Shown: positions 7,264-15,500 of the stretch, piece by piece
Position numbering within the stretch: the first letter of the stretch is position 1
Layout: each line of letters begins with the position of its first letter
Assembly (NCBI GenBank): GCA_002393195.1
Contig: DGIK01000205.1
Location: 1 to 28,594, forward strand
Reading direction: 5' to 3'
DNA from: Bacteroidales bacterium UBA3824
GTDB taxonomy: Bacteria; Bacteroidota; Bacteroidia; Bacteroidales; UBA3824
DNA length: 28,594 nucleotides
Notes under the pieces: generated by a model
What the model saw: the letters and a program-made list of their open reading frames with translations, nothing else
Database searches by the model: none
What the model was told of the DNA's origin: nothing
Position numbers and translations under genes: made by a program

Positions 7264-9627
7264 TTATTTTTTGCGTTTGAATTTTGCCTTTAAACGTTTC
7301 CAGAACGTTTTTTTGTCGTCGAAAATGATTGAACCGCGATAGGTTTTGTCGGCGAGGATTTCCTGATATTTGGACGGTGCGGGACGTTTTGTCGCCTTGT
7401 CGTCCATTTTTTTGATGAGTTCGTCGCGCTGTTTGCGGACGTCGGCGTCGGCATCTTCGGGAATCGCCTTCAAAACATCGATGAACTCCTGTTGCGTGTA
7501 AGAGCCTTTTTCGGCGAGCGGGCAGGAGAGGTGTTTGAGCAACGCGGTAAAATCGCGCAAAATATGTATCGTGTTGTTTGTGAGGTAGTCAAGTTCCTTT
7601 TTGAGCGACTGTTCCACATTGGAATCGTTGAGGCCTTTGGGCGTGCCGTCGTCGTTACAACCCTGCGCATAAGACACCGGCGAGAAAAATCCTTCCTTAT
7701 AAATGGAATCGACAATTTCATCCCACAGCATCTCAATGTCGCTGCCGGAGCCAAGGCTGCAAAATTCGGACGGATACACAAGCCTTTCAGCCACCCAGCC
7801 GCCGAGCGAAATCCTCACACGTGAGCGCACGGTTTCGGGGGTCGGGACGCTGTTGTTGAAATAATCCTCCAAATCCGCAATGCAGTAGCCACCGGTTGAG
7901 GATGATGACGTGGTAACAATCGTGGACGGATAACGACCGGTTTCAATCATCATCATAAAAGCGTGTCCGAGTTCGTGGACTGCCTTTATATAACGAGCCT
8001 CGTCGTGTTCGGGGTTGCGCAGTCGTCCGATGTGAAGCGGATAATTCACTGATTGAGTGGTGGTTGCGCCGTTGGTATCGGTAAACGTGATTTGTATGTC
8101 AACATCATCCTTCTTGAAGTCGGTGATGGTGTCGGGCAGTGAGATTTCTACGTCCTTAATGGCGGCGGAAGCGGACGATGAAGCCATGTCGATTTCCGAA
8201 AAAATCGAACAGAAATTGTTAATCGTGGACATCACAGACCTCGCGCCCTGCGCCGGGAACACACCTTCGCTGTATATCATGTTGACAATCTGGTCGTTGT
8301 AGGTGATGTTGATGCCGGTGTTTTTGCGGTAGGCGGCGATGTTGGCGTCCAAATATCGCGTGATAATCTTCTTGAAAGTGGCGACGTTGAAGGTCGGATA
8401 TATAAGATAATTGTTGCCCAAACGCGCCACTTCCTCCTTCCTGAACCGATAAAGCAATGCGCCCTTTATGTCATTGACATTCACGTGTTTGGTGAGCCTG
8501 TGCAACAAATCGGCGTCAGCGTCGGCATCCATATAACCGCGCATCGTGAACGCCTCGTCGATGTTGCCAATCACGAAAACGATGCTGTTGTGGAAGTCGA
8601 GGCGGTGTGGAGCCTTGATGCTGCGCAGGAGTTCCGACACAAAGTTACAAAACTCGTCAAACGTCTGACGTGCAACGAGTTTCTTCATTATCTCCATTGT
8701 TTCCGTCATGGAAAACAATTCGCACAAAATGTTCCTGATGGTTGTGCGGATGGTGGTCGGCACTAAGGAAATCGTGTTTTCGTCGTATGCCTCAAAATTG
8801 AACGTCGCAATGTCGGCGAAGTACTTGTCGTTTTTGTGATGGCGGGTGCGTTTGCGCTCCAACTCTTTGAGGTGCAAATCAATAAAATCCGACGGATCCT
8901 CGGAAGTTTGCCCGATTGAGTAGAATGTCGGGGGATTTTTAGGGTCGAGTCCGTCGTCTTCCTCTTCCTCGCCGTACTTCTTTTTGTAGAGTTCGGTGTC
9001 GCGAATATACTCAATGAGACCAAGCACATCGAGGTCGTCAATGATGCCGGGGCTTGTGAGGCGTGTGTTATCGACGATGCAGTCCTTGCACTTCGGGCGC
9101 AGGATTTCATTGAGGACTACAAACCATTTTTCCATAGTCATCACGTCCGACGAATCCGACACCTTATAATCTATGCTGCCTTCGTCGAGTAGTTTCCAAA
9201 TTTCGTTGTATTCGGAGCGGGGCGTCTCCATGCCCATGTTGATTGTGCGCATCTTCTGACACTCGTCCAAAATGAACACGGAGTCGCTTTTGATGAGTGT
9301 GATGGACGTACAACAATCGTATTCCGAAAAACCGAGCCTACTGATGAGGTCGTTTTGGAATTTGGATGAATTGTCATGTTCGTCGGACGAGCCGCAGGTG
9401 AATTTGAACGTCCTGTCCGACAAGTCCAACAATTCTATTGCCCTATTGATGAGCGACGTCTTGCCCACGCCGGTCATTCCAAAAATGGGCACCACGACGG
9501 GTCTGGTTATTGAATCCCGCCATGATGCCAAAATGCGGAAAAGTTGTTCGATGATGTCGTCGATGCCGTCGAACTCCTTTTTGAGTTGATCCTTTGCTTT
9601 GTCTAATTTTTCCTTGGGTATGTTCAC
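7264..9627 (-). CDS. Soluble AAA+ ATPase with C-terminal M41 (FtsH-type) zinc peptidase domain
   Basis: In this 787-residue protein the ATPase module has Walker A GMTGVGKT (50-57), Walker B SVFILDE (116-122), sensor-1 Asn355 in VFVIGNIDE, candidate arginine fingers at 394/396 and a sensor-2 GAR (461-463). The GxTGVGKT, LLDEG and GAR signatures resemble Clp/Hsp100 AAA+ modules and not FtsH. A large insert (about 155-340, with CKDC at 180-183 and an acidic stretch) separates the Walker B helix from sensor 1. After a beta-rich linker comes HELGH (551-555), the zinc-binding HExxH of M41. A candidate third ligand is Asp630 in LGSGSD, and SLGGWVAE matches the M41 GGRAAE region. No transmembrane segment or signal is visible, unlike FtsH. 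The inferred role is ATP-dependent proteolysis in the cytoplasm, substrate unknown. It begins 16 nt after the GH13 gene. Confidence 0.82.
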   Translation of the reverse strand: MNIPKEKLDKAKDQLKKEFDGIDDIIEQLFRILASWRDSITRPVVVPIFGMTGVGKTSLINRAIELLDLSDRTFKFTCGSSDEHDNSSKFQNDLISRLGFSEYDCCTSITLIKSDSVFILDECQKMRTINMGMETPRSEYNEIWKLLDEGSIDYKVSDSSDVMTMEKWFVVLNEILRPKCKDCIVDNTRLTSPGIIDDLDVLGLIEYIRDTELYKKKYGEEEEDDGLDPKNPPTFYSIGQTSEDPSDFIDLHLKELERKRTRHHKNDKYFADIATFNFEAYDENTISLVPTTIRTTIRNILCELFSMTETMEIMKKLVARQTFDEFCNFVSELLRSIKAPHRLDFHNSIVFVIGNIDEAFTMRGYMDADADADLLHRLTKHVNVNDIKGALLYRFRKEEVARLGNNYLIYPTFNVATFKKIITRYLDANIAAYRKNTGINITYNDQIVNMIYSEGVFPAQGARSVMSTINNFCSIFSEIDMASSSASAAIKDVEISLPDTITDFKKDDVDIQITFTDTNGATTTQSVNYPLHIGRLRNPEHDEARYIKAVHELGHAFMMMIETGRYPSTIVTTSSSSTGGYCIADLEDYFNNSVPTPETVRSRVRISLGGWVAERLVYPSEFCSLGSGSDIEMLWDEIVDSIYKEGFFSPVSYAQGCNDDGTPKGLNDSNVEQSLKKELDYLTNNTIHILRDFTALLKHLSCPLAEKGSYTQQEFIDVLKAIPEDADADVRKQRDELIKKMDDKATKRPAPSKYQEILADKTYRGSIIFDDKKTFWKRLKAKFKRKK

Positions 9628-9643
9628 GCTTTGATGTTTGGGT

Positions 9644-10906
9644 TTATTTTGCTACAAAAATCTTGTACTCCCACGGCTTCATATACAGTTTTTCGCGGGT
9701 GGAGAGTTTGTGTTCCGAGCCGTCCATGATGTCGGTGTATTTGCCGGCGAGGAGTTCGTTTTCGGCGTAGAAGTCGATAGGCTCGTCGCTGATGTTGAAG
9801 AACGCCAACACCTTGTTTTTGCCTTTCACGCGGGCTACGACGTATGCCTTCCAGTTGTTGGTGGTCATTATCTTGGAGAACGAGCCTCCAAAAGTGCCGT
9901 TCCACAAAGCGGGGTTGTCGCGTTTGAGGGTGTTGAGTTTTGTGTAGAAATCTGCCAACGGATAATCCTTCCAATCGATGTCGATCTTCTCAAACAGCGG
10001 CTGGGTTTGCTTGAACGCCGATTCCTGCCCCGAATAGATGAGCGGAATGCCCGGCAGAATGTACGTGAGGGCGGCGAGTGTTACCGCGCCGTCGCCAAAA
10101 CGGTCGTATTCTGTGCCGTTCCAAGCCGATTCGTCGTGGTTGGTGGTGAAAGTCAGGCGGTAGTTTTCGGGTTGGAATTTGTACAACTCGTAACTGCGGT
10201 TGTGGTCGAGGTCATAGACGTTTTTCTCCTTCTTGACAATCTGTTTGAGGACGTTGTGGAGTTCCCACGAATATGTGGCGTCGAATGCGGCGTGGATTGC
10301 CGGGTCTTCCCACTCTGCAAGCCAAAAACAATCCTTGATTTTGTTGACCTCGGTGTGTGCCTTCTCCCAAAACCACGTCGGCACGAGTCCCGCCATGTCG
10401 CAGCGGTAGCCGTCGATGTCAAACTCCTTGACCCAATACTTCAATGCGTCAATCATTGCAGCCACGGTGTCGGGGTTGTTGTAATTGAGGTGTGCAACGT
10501 CCGTCCAGTCGTCGTTTGGGGCGAGGATGTTGCCGTTTTCGTCGCGATAGTAACGGTCGGGATTTTCATTAATCCACGGATTGTCCCACGCGGTGTGGTT
10601 GGCAACCCAATCGAGGATTACGTGCATACCGAGTTTGTGGATTTCGTTGACGAGTTTTTTGAAATCGTCCTTTGTGCCGAAATCTGGGTTCACGTCCTTA
10701 TAATCCTTGATGCTGTAAGGGCTGCCGAGAGTGCCCTTGCGGTTTCTTATGCCAATCGGGAAAATCGGCATAAGCCACAGGATGTCAACGCCCATATTTT
10801 TGAGGCGCGGAAGGTGCTGCATAAATCCCGCAAAATTGCCTTGCGGTGTATATTGGCGGATGTTCACTTCGTAAACATTCGACGCTTTGGTCCATTCGGG
10901 TGTCAT
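9644..10906 (-). CDS. Cytoplasmic alpha-amylase family (GH13) glycoside hydrolase
   Basis: This is a 420-residue GH13 enzyme acting on alpha-glucans. All four conserved regions are present (numbering includes two residues upstream of my start): DWVANH at 101-106, GYRCD with nucleophile Asp172, LAEWED with acid/base Glu200, and TNHD with Asp260. A small C-terminal beta domain ends in MKPWEYKIF. There is no signal peptide, so it acts inside the cell, probably on maltodextrins or glycogen with the adjacent malQ. I start at ATG 10906 (MTPEWTK); an in-frame TTG six bases upstream is less likely. It is downstream of malQ, separated by a repeat, and 16 nt upstream of the AAA+/M41 gene. Exact specificity (amylase, neopullulanase or similar) cannot be read. 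Confidence 0.9.
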   Translation of the reverse strand: MTPEWTKASNVYEVNIRQYTPQGNFAGFMQHLPRLKNMGVDILWLMPIFPIGIRNRKGTLGSPYSIKDYKDVNPDFGTKDDFKKLVNEIHKLGMHVILDWVANHTAWDNPWINENPDRYYRDENGNILAPNDDWTDVAHLNYNNPDTVAAMIDALKYWVKEFDIDGYRCDMAGLVPTWFWEKAHTEVNKIKDCFWLAEWEDPAIHAAFDATYSWELHNVLKQIVKKEKNVYDLDHNRSYELYKFQPENYRLTFTTNHDESAWNGTEYDRFGDGAVTLAALTYILPGIPLIYSGQESAFKQTQPLFEKIDIDWKDYPLADFYTKLNTLKRDNPALWNGTFGGSFSKIMTTNNWKAYVVARVKGKNKVLAFFNISDEPIDFYAENELLAGKYTDIMDGSEHKLSTREKLYMKPWEYKIFVAK

Positions 10907-10944
10907 AGTCAATAAAACGTTAATTAATAATACTTTGTCGTGAC

Positions 10945-11084
10945 GCCGCCTTGCAGCGGCTTTTTTATAAACGTGAATTTTGGCGAATTAGAACGAATTA
11001 AAACGAATTATTTTAATAAGGTAATTCGTTTTAATTCGTTGCAATTCGTTTTAATTTTCGTTTTCCCCCGGCGCCGTAAGGCGT
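10945..11084. repeat. Dispersed long inverted repeat, family A copy 2 (inverted), with hairpins at both ends
   Basis: The arms 10982-11064, read on the minus strand, match copy 1 at 1651-1732: AACGAAAATTAAAACGAATT, then AATTCGTTTTAATTCGTTCT, then AATTCGCCAAAAT. The central dozen bases differ. The left-end hairpin, read outward (minus), is GCCGCT-GCAA-GGCGGC (10945-10960). The right-end hairpin is GCGCC-GTAA-GGCGT (11071-11084), 4 nt from the malQ stop. Spacing between arm and outer hairpin through a short A/T run is like copy 1. It lies between malQ and the GH13 gene. Confidence 0.87.
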
Positions 11085-11087
11085 CGT

Positions 11088-13790
11088 TTAGTACGCGATG
11101 TTGCGACCGGAATATTGAATCATGTCGCGGAGGGTGTTGTTGAGGCTCTCGGCGGCTGCGAGTTGTTCGAGGCTGACGTGGCAACGGTAACGCCAATAGT
11201 GGTTCCTCTCGGCGGGTACGTTGATGCGCTCGTCGGCGGGTTTTTCGGCGCGGAGTTTCTCGTCGAGACCCAAGAGGTCTTGGATTGGGAACACTGCCCA
11301 CATTGCCGGTGAATAGAGATGTTGGTTGATGACATCCTTAACTACCCACGTCTCGCAGTAGAATGGAGCTTGACCGCTCTTGGCAAGTCCGTTGTTGTAG
11401 AAACGTTGAGCCCTTGCGTGGTCTTCCTCCCACCATCCGCGCAGTGGCAATGTGTCGTGCGAACTCGTGGTGGCAACAGCCAGGAACGGATAGCCCGACG
11501 GCCTTCCAAATTCCACGGATGCTTCCTTGGGCATACGTTGGATTTCGAGGCTGAGGATGTTGAGTTTGCGCATCACGTCGGGTACGCAGGCGGGTATCAT
11601 TCCGAGGTCTTCGCCGCATACGAGCATCGAGGTCGCGTTGGTAAGTACGGGGAGTTTTATCTCCGCCTGTTGCTTCCAAAGATTGTCGTTGCGGTGGTAG
11701 AAATAGTCGTTGTACAAATCGCCGATGACCTGTTTTGCGTGCTGGTCGAGTTCCTTGTACGAATTGGTCTTGAAGAGCGAGTGGCGCGGGTGGTAGGCGT
11801 CGGGGTTTTTCTTGTCTTTGAAAAACAACACTTCCGATACCAAGTAAATCAACCCGTGCTTGATTTTTTGCATGTGGAGCATTTCTTCCGGCGATGGAAG
11901 TCCAAGGCGTTGGAAATTCTCCTCGATTTTCTCCTGCGTGTCGTATTCGGCCTTGAATTGATATGCACCCTCCACGCCGGGTATTTCGTCCAGGAATGTG
12001 TGCTTGACGTAGCCCGCCGAATCTTTGAAGAGTTCGCGGACGATGTGTTCGCGGATGTATGGTTTGCAGAATCGGTTTTCGTCGAATTGAACGCCACGGT
12101 TTTGGAACTCGTCGCGGTGGATTGGGATTGCGGGGTCAAATACGCCCATCAGTCCGCGTGTCTGCGACCTCGGTATCGACCAGATGCGGAAGAATCCGAG
12201 GATGTGGTCGAGCCTGTAAGCGTCGAAATATTCGCTCATTTTTGTGAGCCTTGCCTTCCACCAAGCGAAACCGTCTTTTGCCATTTCGTCCCAGTTGTAG
12301 GTCGGGAATCCCCAGTTTTGACCGTCGTCGGAGAAGTCGTCGGGCGGTGCGCCAGCCTGACAGTCGAGGTTGTAGAGGCGCGGGTTTACCCAGGCGTCAA
12401 CGCTGTTGCGCGAGATGCCGATTGGAATGTCGCCTTTGAGGATGATGCCGTTTTGGCGGGCGTGGTCGGAGACCTTTTTGAGTTGGAGGTGCAGGTGGTA
12501 TTGTATGAAGAAATGCACTGCAACGTCGTCGAAACTTGCGTTGTTTTCGTCGCAGAGTTCATCTACCATCTCCGGCGAGTATGTCGCAAACTGTCCCCAT
12601 TTTTCAAATTCGGGCGTGTTGTAGAGGTCGCGGAGATAACTGAACACGGCGTAAGGTTTGAGCCATTGCTTGTTGTTCTCGAAAAATTCCTTGTATTCCG
12701 GCTCTTGGAGGAAGTGGCGGTGGTTGTCGTCGTAGATTGTCTTGTAGATTCTCGATTTTACCCTCATAACCTCCTCGTAGTCAATTTTTTTGAGTTGGTT
12801 GAGAGCCGGTTTCTTTTCGAGGAGTATTTCTTCTGTTACTTTGCTCGAAATTTTGGGCATCTCGCTGACACGCAGGTACATAGGATGGAGCGCAAACACC
12901 GAAACGCAGTTGTACGGGTACGAATCTTTCCACGTGTGGGTGAGCACAGTGTCATTGACGGGCAGGAGTTGTATCATTCTCAGTCCCACCGACTTAGCCC
13001 AGTCGATGAGAGGAATGAGATCCATAAATTCGCCTACGCCAAAATCCTCGTCGCTCCTGAGCGAGAACACGGGGATTGCAACGCCCGCGCCCTTCCACGG
13101 ATAGCGTGGGAACTTGAAGTCCTCGTCGTTCAAGATGTAGAAATCCTTGTCCTCTTCGGGCGTGAAATACCTTGTAACGTATTCTTCGAGGATGAGTTTG
13201 TCGGTTCCCTTCTCGCAGATGCAGTATTTGTATTCCGAATATTGCTTTGGGATGTTTACAGTACATTCGCACTTCCACATCGGGAAGTATTGGTCGGAGA
13301 GCCTGATGATAGCCTCTTTTTCCACAAGCGAATTGATGAATCTTACTCCTACGTAGTGGTTTGGCAAAACCCTTGTGAGCGAGATTGAAAGGCGGAGGTG
13401 CGCTTTGTTTTCCTCTCGGACAGTTGCGCTATGGAAGTCTGCGACGGGTTCGCGGTGGAATATCACGTCCTTGAACGCCGACGAGTTCATCACGTTAGTG
13501 GCGGAGACGTTAGGTTTCCAATAGTCGCGGACGAGGATGTTGTCGGAAGCGAGTTCCGGCAGACAAAAAGTCCTGTCGCCAAATTCATACAACGTCTGTG
13601 AGACATTGTTGTCCTTCATCAGGTACTTGTAACTGAATGTTTTTTGGGGCAGGCTGTCGCTGTCGATAGTCAACTCCCAATCACCGTTTTGCTTAGGCGT
13701 CATCAGTGCGACGCCCACTCCCGGAATACTGTCTATCATCAGTTGCTGTCCGTAGCACGTCAGATAGTTGATTCTGAATGTAATTTTCAT
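11088..13790 (-). CDS. malQ: 4-alpha-glucanotransferase (GH77) with N-terminal CBM20-type starch-binding domains
   Basis: This 900-residue amylomaltase moves maltodextrin segments between glucans (disproportionation). The N-terminal 220 residues form two beta-sandwich domains of CBM20 type: one around MKITFRINYLTCYGQQL to about 110, the second from about 130. The GH77 barrel then starts near KGAGVAIPVFSLRSDEDFG. Catalytic residues are Asp528 in YRLDH, Glu727 in CGEDLG and Asp779 in SSHDT. The two-CBM20 layout and the insertion inside the barrel resemble plant DPE2 and the Bacteroidetes MalQ group, which is longer than the E. coli type. No signal peptide, so cytoplasmic. It is first in a minus-strand cluster with GH13 and AAA+/M41 genes; no consensus promoter is visible upstream. 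Confidence 0.93.
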   Translation of the reverse strand: MKITFRINYLTCYGQQLMIDSIPGVGVALMTPKQNGDWELTIDSDSLPQKTFSYKYLMKDNNVSQTLYEFGDRTFCLPELASDNILVRDYWKPNVSATNVMNSSAFKDVIFHREPVADFHSATVREENKAHLRLSISLTRVLPNHYVGVRFINSLVEKEAIIRLSDQYFPMWKCECTVNIPKQYSEYKYCICEKGTDKLILEEYVTRYFTPEEDKDFYILNDEDFKFPRYPWKGAGVAIPVFSLRSDEDFGVGEFMDLIPLIDWAKSVGLRMIQLLPVNDTVLTHTWKDSYPYNCVSVFALHPMYLRVSEMPKISSKVTEEILLEKKPALNQLKKIDYEEVMRVKSRIYKTIYDDNHRHFLQEPEYKEFFENNKQWLKPYAVFSYLRDLYNTPEFEKWGQFATYSPEMVDELCDENNASFDDVAVHFFIQYHLHLQLKKVSDHARQNGIILKGDIPIGISRNSVDAWVNPRLYNLDCQAGAPPDDFSDDGQNWGFPTYNWDEMAKDGFAWWKARLTKMSEYFDAYRLDHILGFFRIWSIPRSQTRGLMGVFDPAIPIHRDEFQNRGVQFDENRFCKPYIREHIVRELFKDSAGYVKHTFLDEIPGVEGAYQFKAEYDTQEKIEENFQRLGLPSPEEMLHMQKIKHGLIYLVSEVLFFKDKKNPDAYHPRHSLFKTNSYKELDQHAKQVIGDLYNDYFYHRNDNLWKQQAEIKLPVLTNATSMLVCGEDLGMIPACVPDVMRKLNILSLEIQRMPKEASVEFGRPSGYPFLAVATTSSHDTLPLRGWWEEDHARAQRFYNNGLAKSGQAPFYCETWVVKDVINQHLYSPAMWAVFPIQDLLGLDEKLRAEKPADERINVPAERNHYWRYRCHVSLEQLAAAESLNNTLRDMIQYSGRNIAY

Positions 13791-13920
13791 TATAATGAAA
13801 TCTTTTTTTGCCGTGTTTTTTGAGCGGTTAAAATTAGAAAATTCTTTGGAAATTGCAATCTTAATTAATGCTAAATAATTGTTAAGGATTAAGAATGTAA
13901 ATTATTTTCAAAAAAATTTT

Positions 13921-13928
13921 TACCTTTG
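13921..13928 (+). promoter_or_regulatory. Likely -7 promoter element for the outer-membrane protein gene
   Basis: TACCTTTG matches TAnnTTTG exactly and is the same octamer as the one before the TonB receptor. No TTTG is found at the expected -33 distance, so the call depends on the -7 box alone. It lies 68 nt before the ATG at 13997. Confidence 0.5.
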
Positions 13929-13996
13929 CTGTAACTTTTGTGCGGGGAGTTCGTCTTACGGGTAAAATTACAAGATTAATAACGCACAATAAGAAT

Positions 13997-15334
13997 ATGA
14001 AAACCATGAAAAAAATAACACTAACATTCGTTGCAGCAATGATTTGCGCGATGGCTTCCGCACAGATGCCGCAACAGGTAGATGAGGTGAAGTCTGAACT
14101 CAACAAGTACCGCCAGCTCGTTACCGAAAAGGTCTATTCGCTTGTAGCCATAGACGATTCTGGCGACCGCGAAGATGTTGTGGACGAAATCGAGGACATC
14201 TTTGACGACATCGAGGATTATGTGGAAGGGCGCATCGACAAAATCGCCGCGTCCTCGTCGGTCAACAAGACCGTGGCAGTAGGCGATTTTTATTGCACGA
14301 AGACCCCAACGACAATCAACATCAAGTATGACAACTTCATCTTCAATTCAACGCCGGTAACATACGAGTACCGCGACGGCGACATTGAGGTGCGCACAAC
14401 GCCCACCACGCAGAGTGTAAGGACGCCGAGTTTCCAATATGAATCGTCACCTACGCGCAGCACGTTCAAGATTTTTGGCGATGCTTCCATCGGCGATACC
14501 ATCCGCGTTAGGGAAGGCGACAATGTAAGTTTTTCCATCGCCATCAACGACCCAAACTCCAAATTCCAATACGACTCCACGTACAAAAAATATGTGTATG
14601 TAAAGCATAAGCGCAACGGTGTGGTCACCATTTTCAGAGATTCGCTCAGCGAAAAGGGCAGGAGGGCGTTTACTCGTCAACGCAATCACGATTTTAGCCT
14701 CGATTCCGAAGACAACACCTATTTCTACATTGGCGTCAATAATTTCCTCAACGAGGACGACGAAATCGACGAGCCGAAGGAGCCGTTTATGGATCTCAAC
14801 AGCGGACGCAGTTTGGAGATTGGTTTCTACACCACAATCCACAGATGGAAGTTCAACCGCTTTATGGCTATGGATATGGGATTTGACTACCGACTGCGCC
14901 ATTACTCCTTTGAAAAATCGTTTACACTCGTCAAGAACGACGGCATATTGGCGGCAGACTACACACTGCCCGACGGCGTTACGCAGTACAAGAAACACAA
15001 TCTCCGTCTGCAATACATCTCGATACCACTCACGATGGAATGGCGACTTGGCGAATACGACAACCCCTTCATCCTGAGCGCGGGCATCGAAGGTTCGCTC
15101 CGCATCGGCAGCCGTGAAAAACAGGTCTATAAACTCGACGATGAACGCAAGGTAAACCGCAACCGCAACGATTTTGAGACCGCACTTTTGCGCTACGCCT
15201 GTACGTTTGGAGTTGGCTACCGCAGGTTTGAGTTGTACTGCAACTATTCGCCGATGGAACTCTTCAAGCACAACCACGGCCCCGAACTCTACCCGATTTC
15301 GATTGGTGTGAGGTTCTTGGTTGACAACGATTAG
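13997..15334 (+). CDS. Secreted outer-membrane beta-barrel protein of unknown function
   Basis: I place the start at 13997, giving 445 residues with a signal peptide MKTMKKITLTFVAAMICAMASAQ; an ATG three codons later is also possible. An open frame continues upstream to a GTG at 13940, but that would bury the signal peptide. After the signal there is a helical acidic segment (VVDEIEDIFDDIEDYVEGRI), then a middle beta-rich part. The last about 180 residues have alternating aromatic and polar strands ending in GVRFLVDND, typical of Bacteroidetes outer-membrane beta-barrel (porin-like) domains. No specific family is recognised. It is monocistronic with a TACCTTTG box upstream and an A/T-rich repeat downstream. 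Confidence 0.75.
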   Translation: MKTMKKITLTFVAAMICAMASAQMPQQVDEVKSELNKYRQLVTEKVYSLVAIDDSGDREDVVDEIEDIFDDIEDYVEGRIDKIAASSSVNKTVAVGDFYCTKTPTTINIKYDNFIFNSTPVTYEYRDGDIEVRTTPTTQSVRTPSFQYESSPTRSTFKIFGDASIGDTIRVREGDNVSFSIAINDPNSKFQYDSTYKKYVYVKHKRNGVVTIFRDSLSEKGRRAFTRQRNHDFSLDSEDNTYFYIGVNNFLNEDDEIDEPKEPFMDLNSGRSLEIGFYTTIHRWKFNRFMAMDMGFDYRLRHYSFEKSFTLVKNDGILAADYTLPDGVTQYKKHNLRLQYISIPLTMEWRLGEYDNPFILSAGIEGSLRIGSREKQVYKLDDERKVNRNRNDFETALLRYACTFGVGYRRFELYCNYSPMELFKHNHGPELYPISIGVRFLVDND

Positions 15335-15499
15335 TCAATGCATAATTCATAATGCATAATTAGGGCGTCCGCCAGAAAGCAATTATGCATTATGAATTTT
15401 GCATAACAAATAACAATTATGCATTATGCATTAAAACTACCGCCGAATGGCAATTATGCATTATGCATTATGAATTATGAATTATGCATTATGCATTGA
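15335..15499. repeat. A/T-rich 7-nt-unit repeat array with terminal inverted repeats, family D copy 1
   Basis: The whole gap between two convergent genes consists of ATTATGC / ATTATGA 7-nt units. It opens with TCAATGCATAAT (15335-15346) and closes with the exact inverse ATTATGCATTGA (15488-15499). Internal modules start with CAATTATGCATTATG after short GC-rich pieces, for example GCCGAATGGC around 15442-15451. The same modules recur at 28354-28395. Confidence 0.8.
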
Positions 15500-15500
15500 A

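Noticed and set aside
10945..10966. Hairpin followed by TTTTTT, resembling a plus-strand intrinsic terminator
   Set aside because: No plus-strand gene ends here; both neighbours are on the minus strand. The same hairpin-plus-A/T layout recurs at other repeat copies, so it belongs to the repeat element.
11319..13388. Very long open frame on the plus strand antisense to malQ; a similar one at 9638-10915 is antisense to the GH13 gene
   Set aside because: The opposite strand encodes full-length enzymes with all catalytic motifs. The antisense translations are Val/Phe/Glu-rich with no recognisable domain, as expected from codon bias of the real genes.
13940..13996. Upstream GTG start for the outer-membrane protein
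   Set aside because: It would place 19 residues before a clear signal peptide starting at 13997, and it is only 12 nt past the TACCTTTG box.
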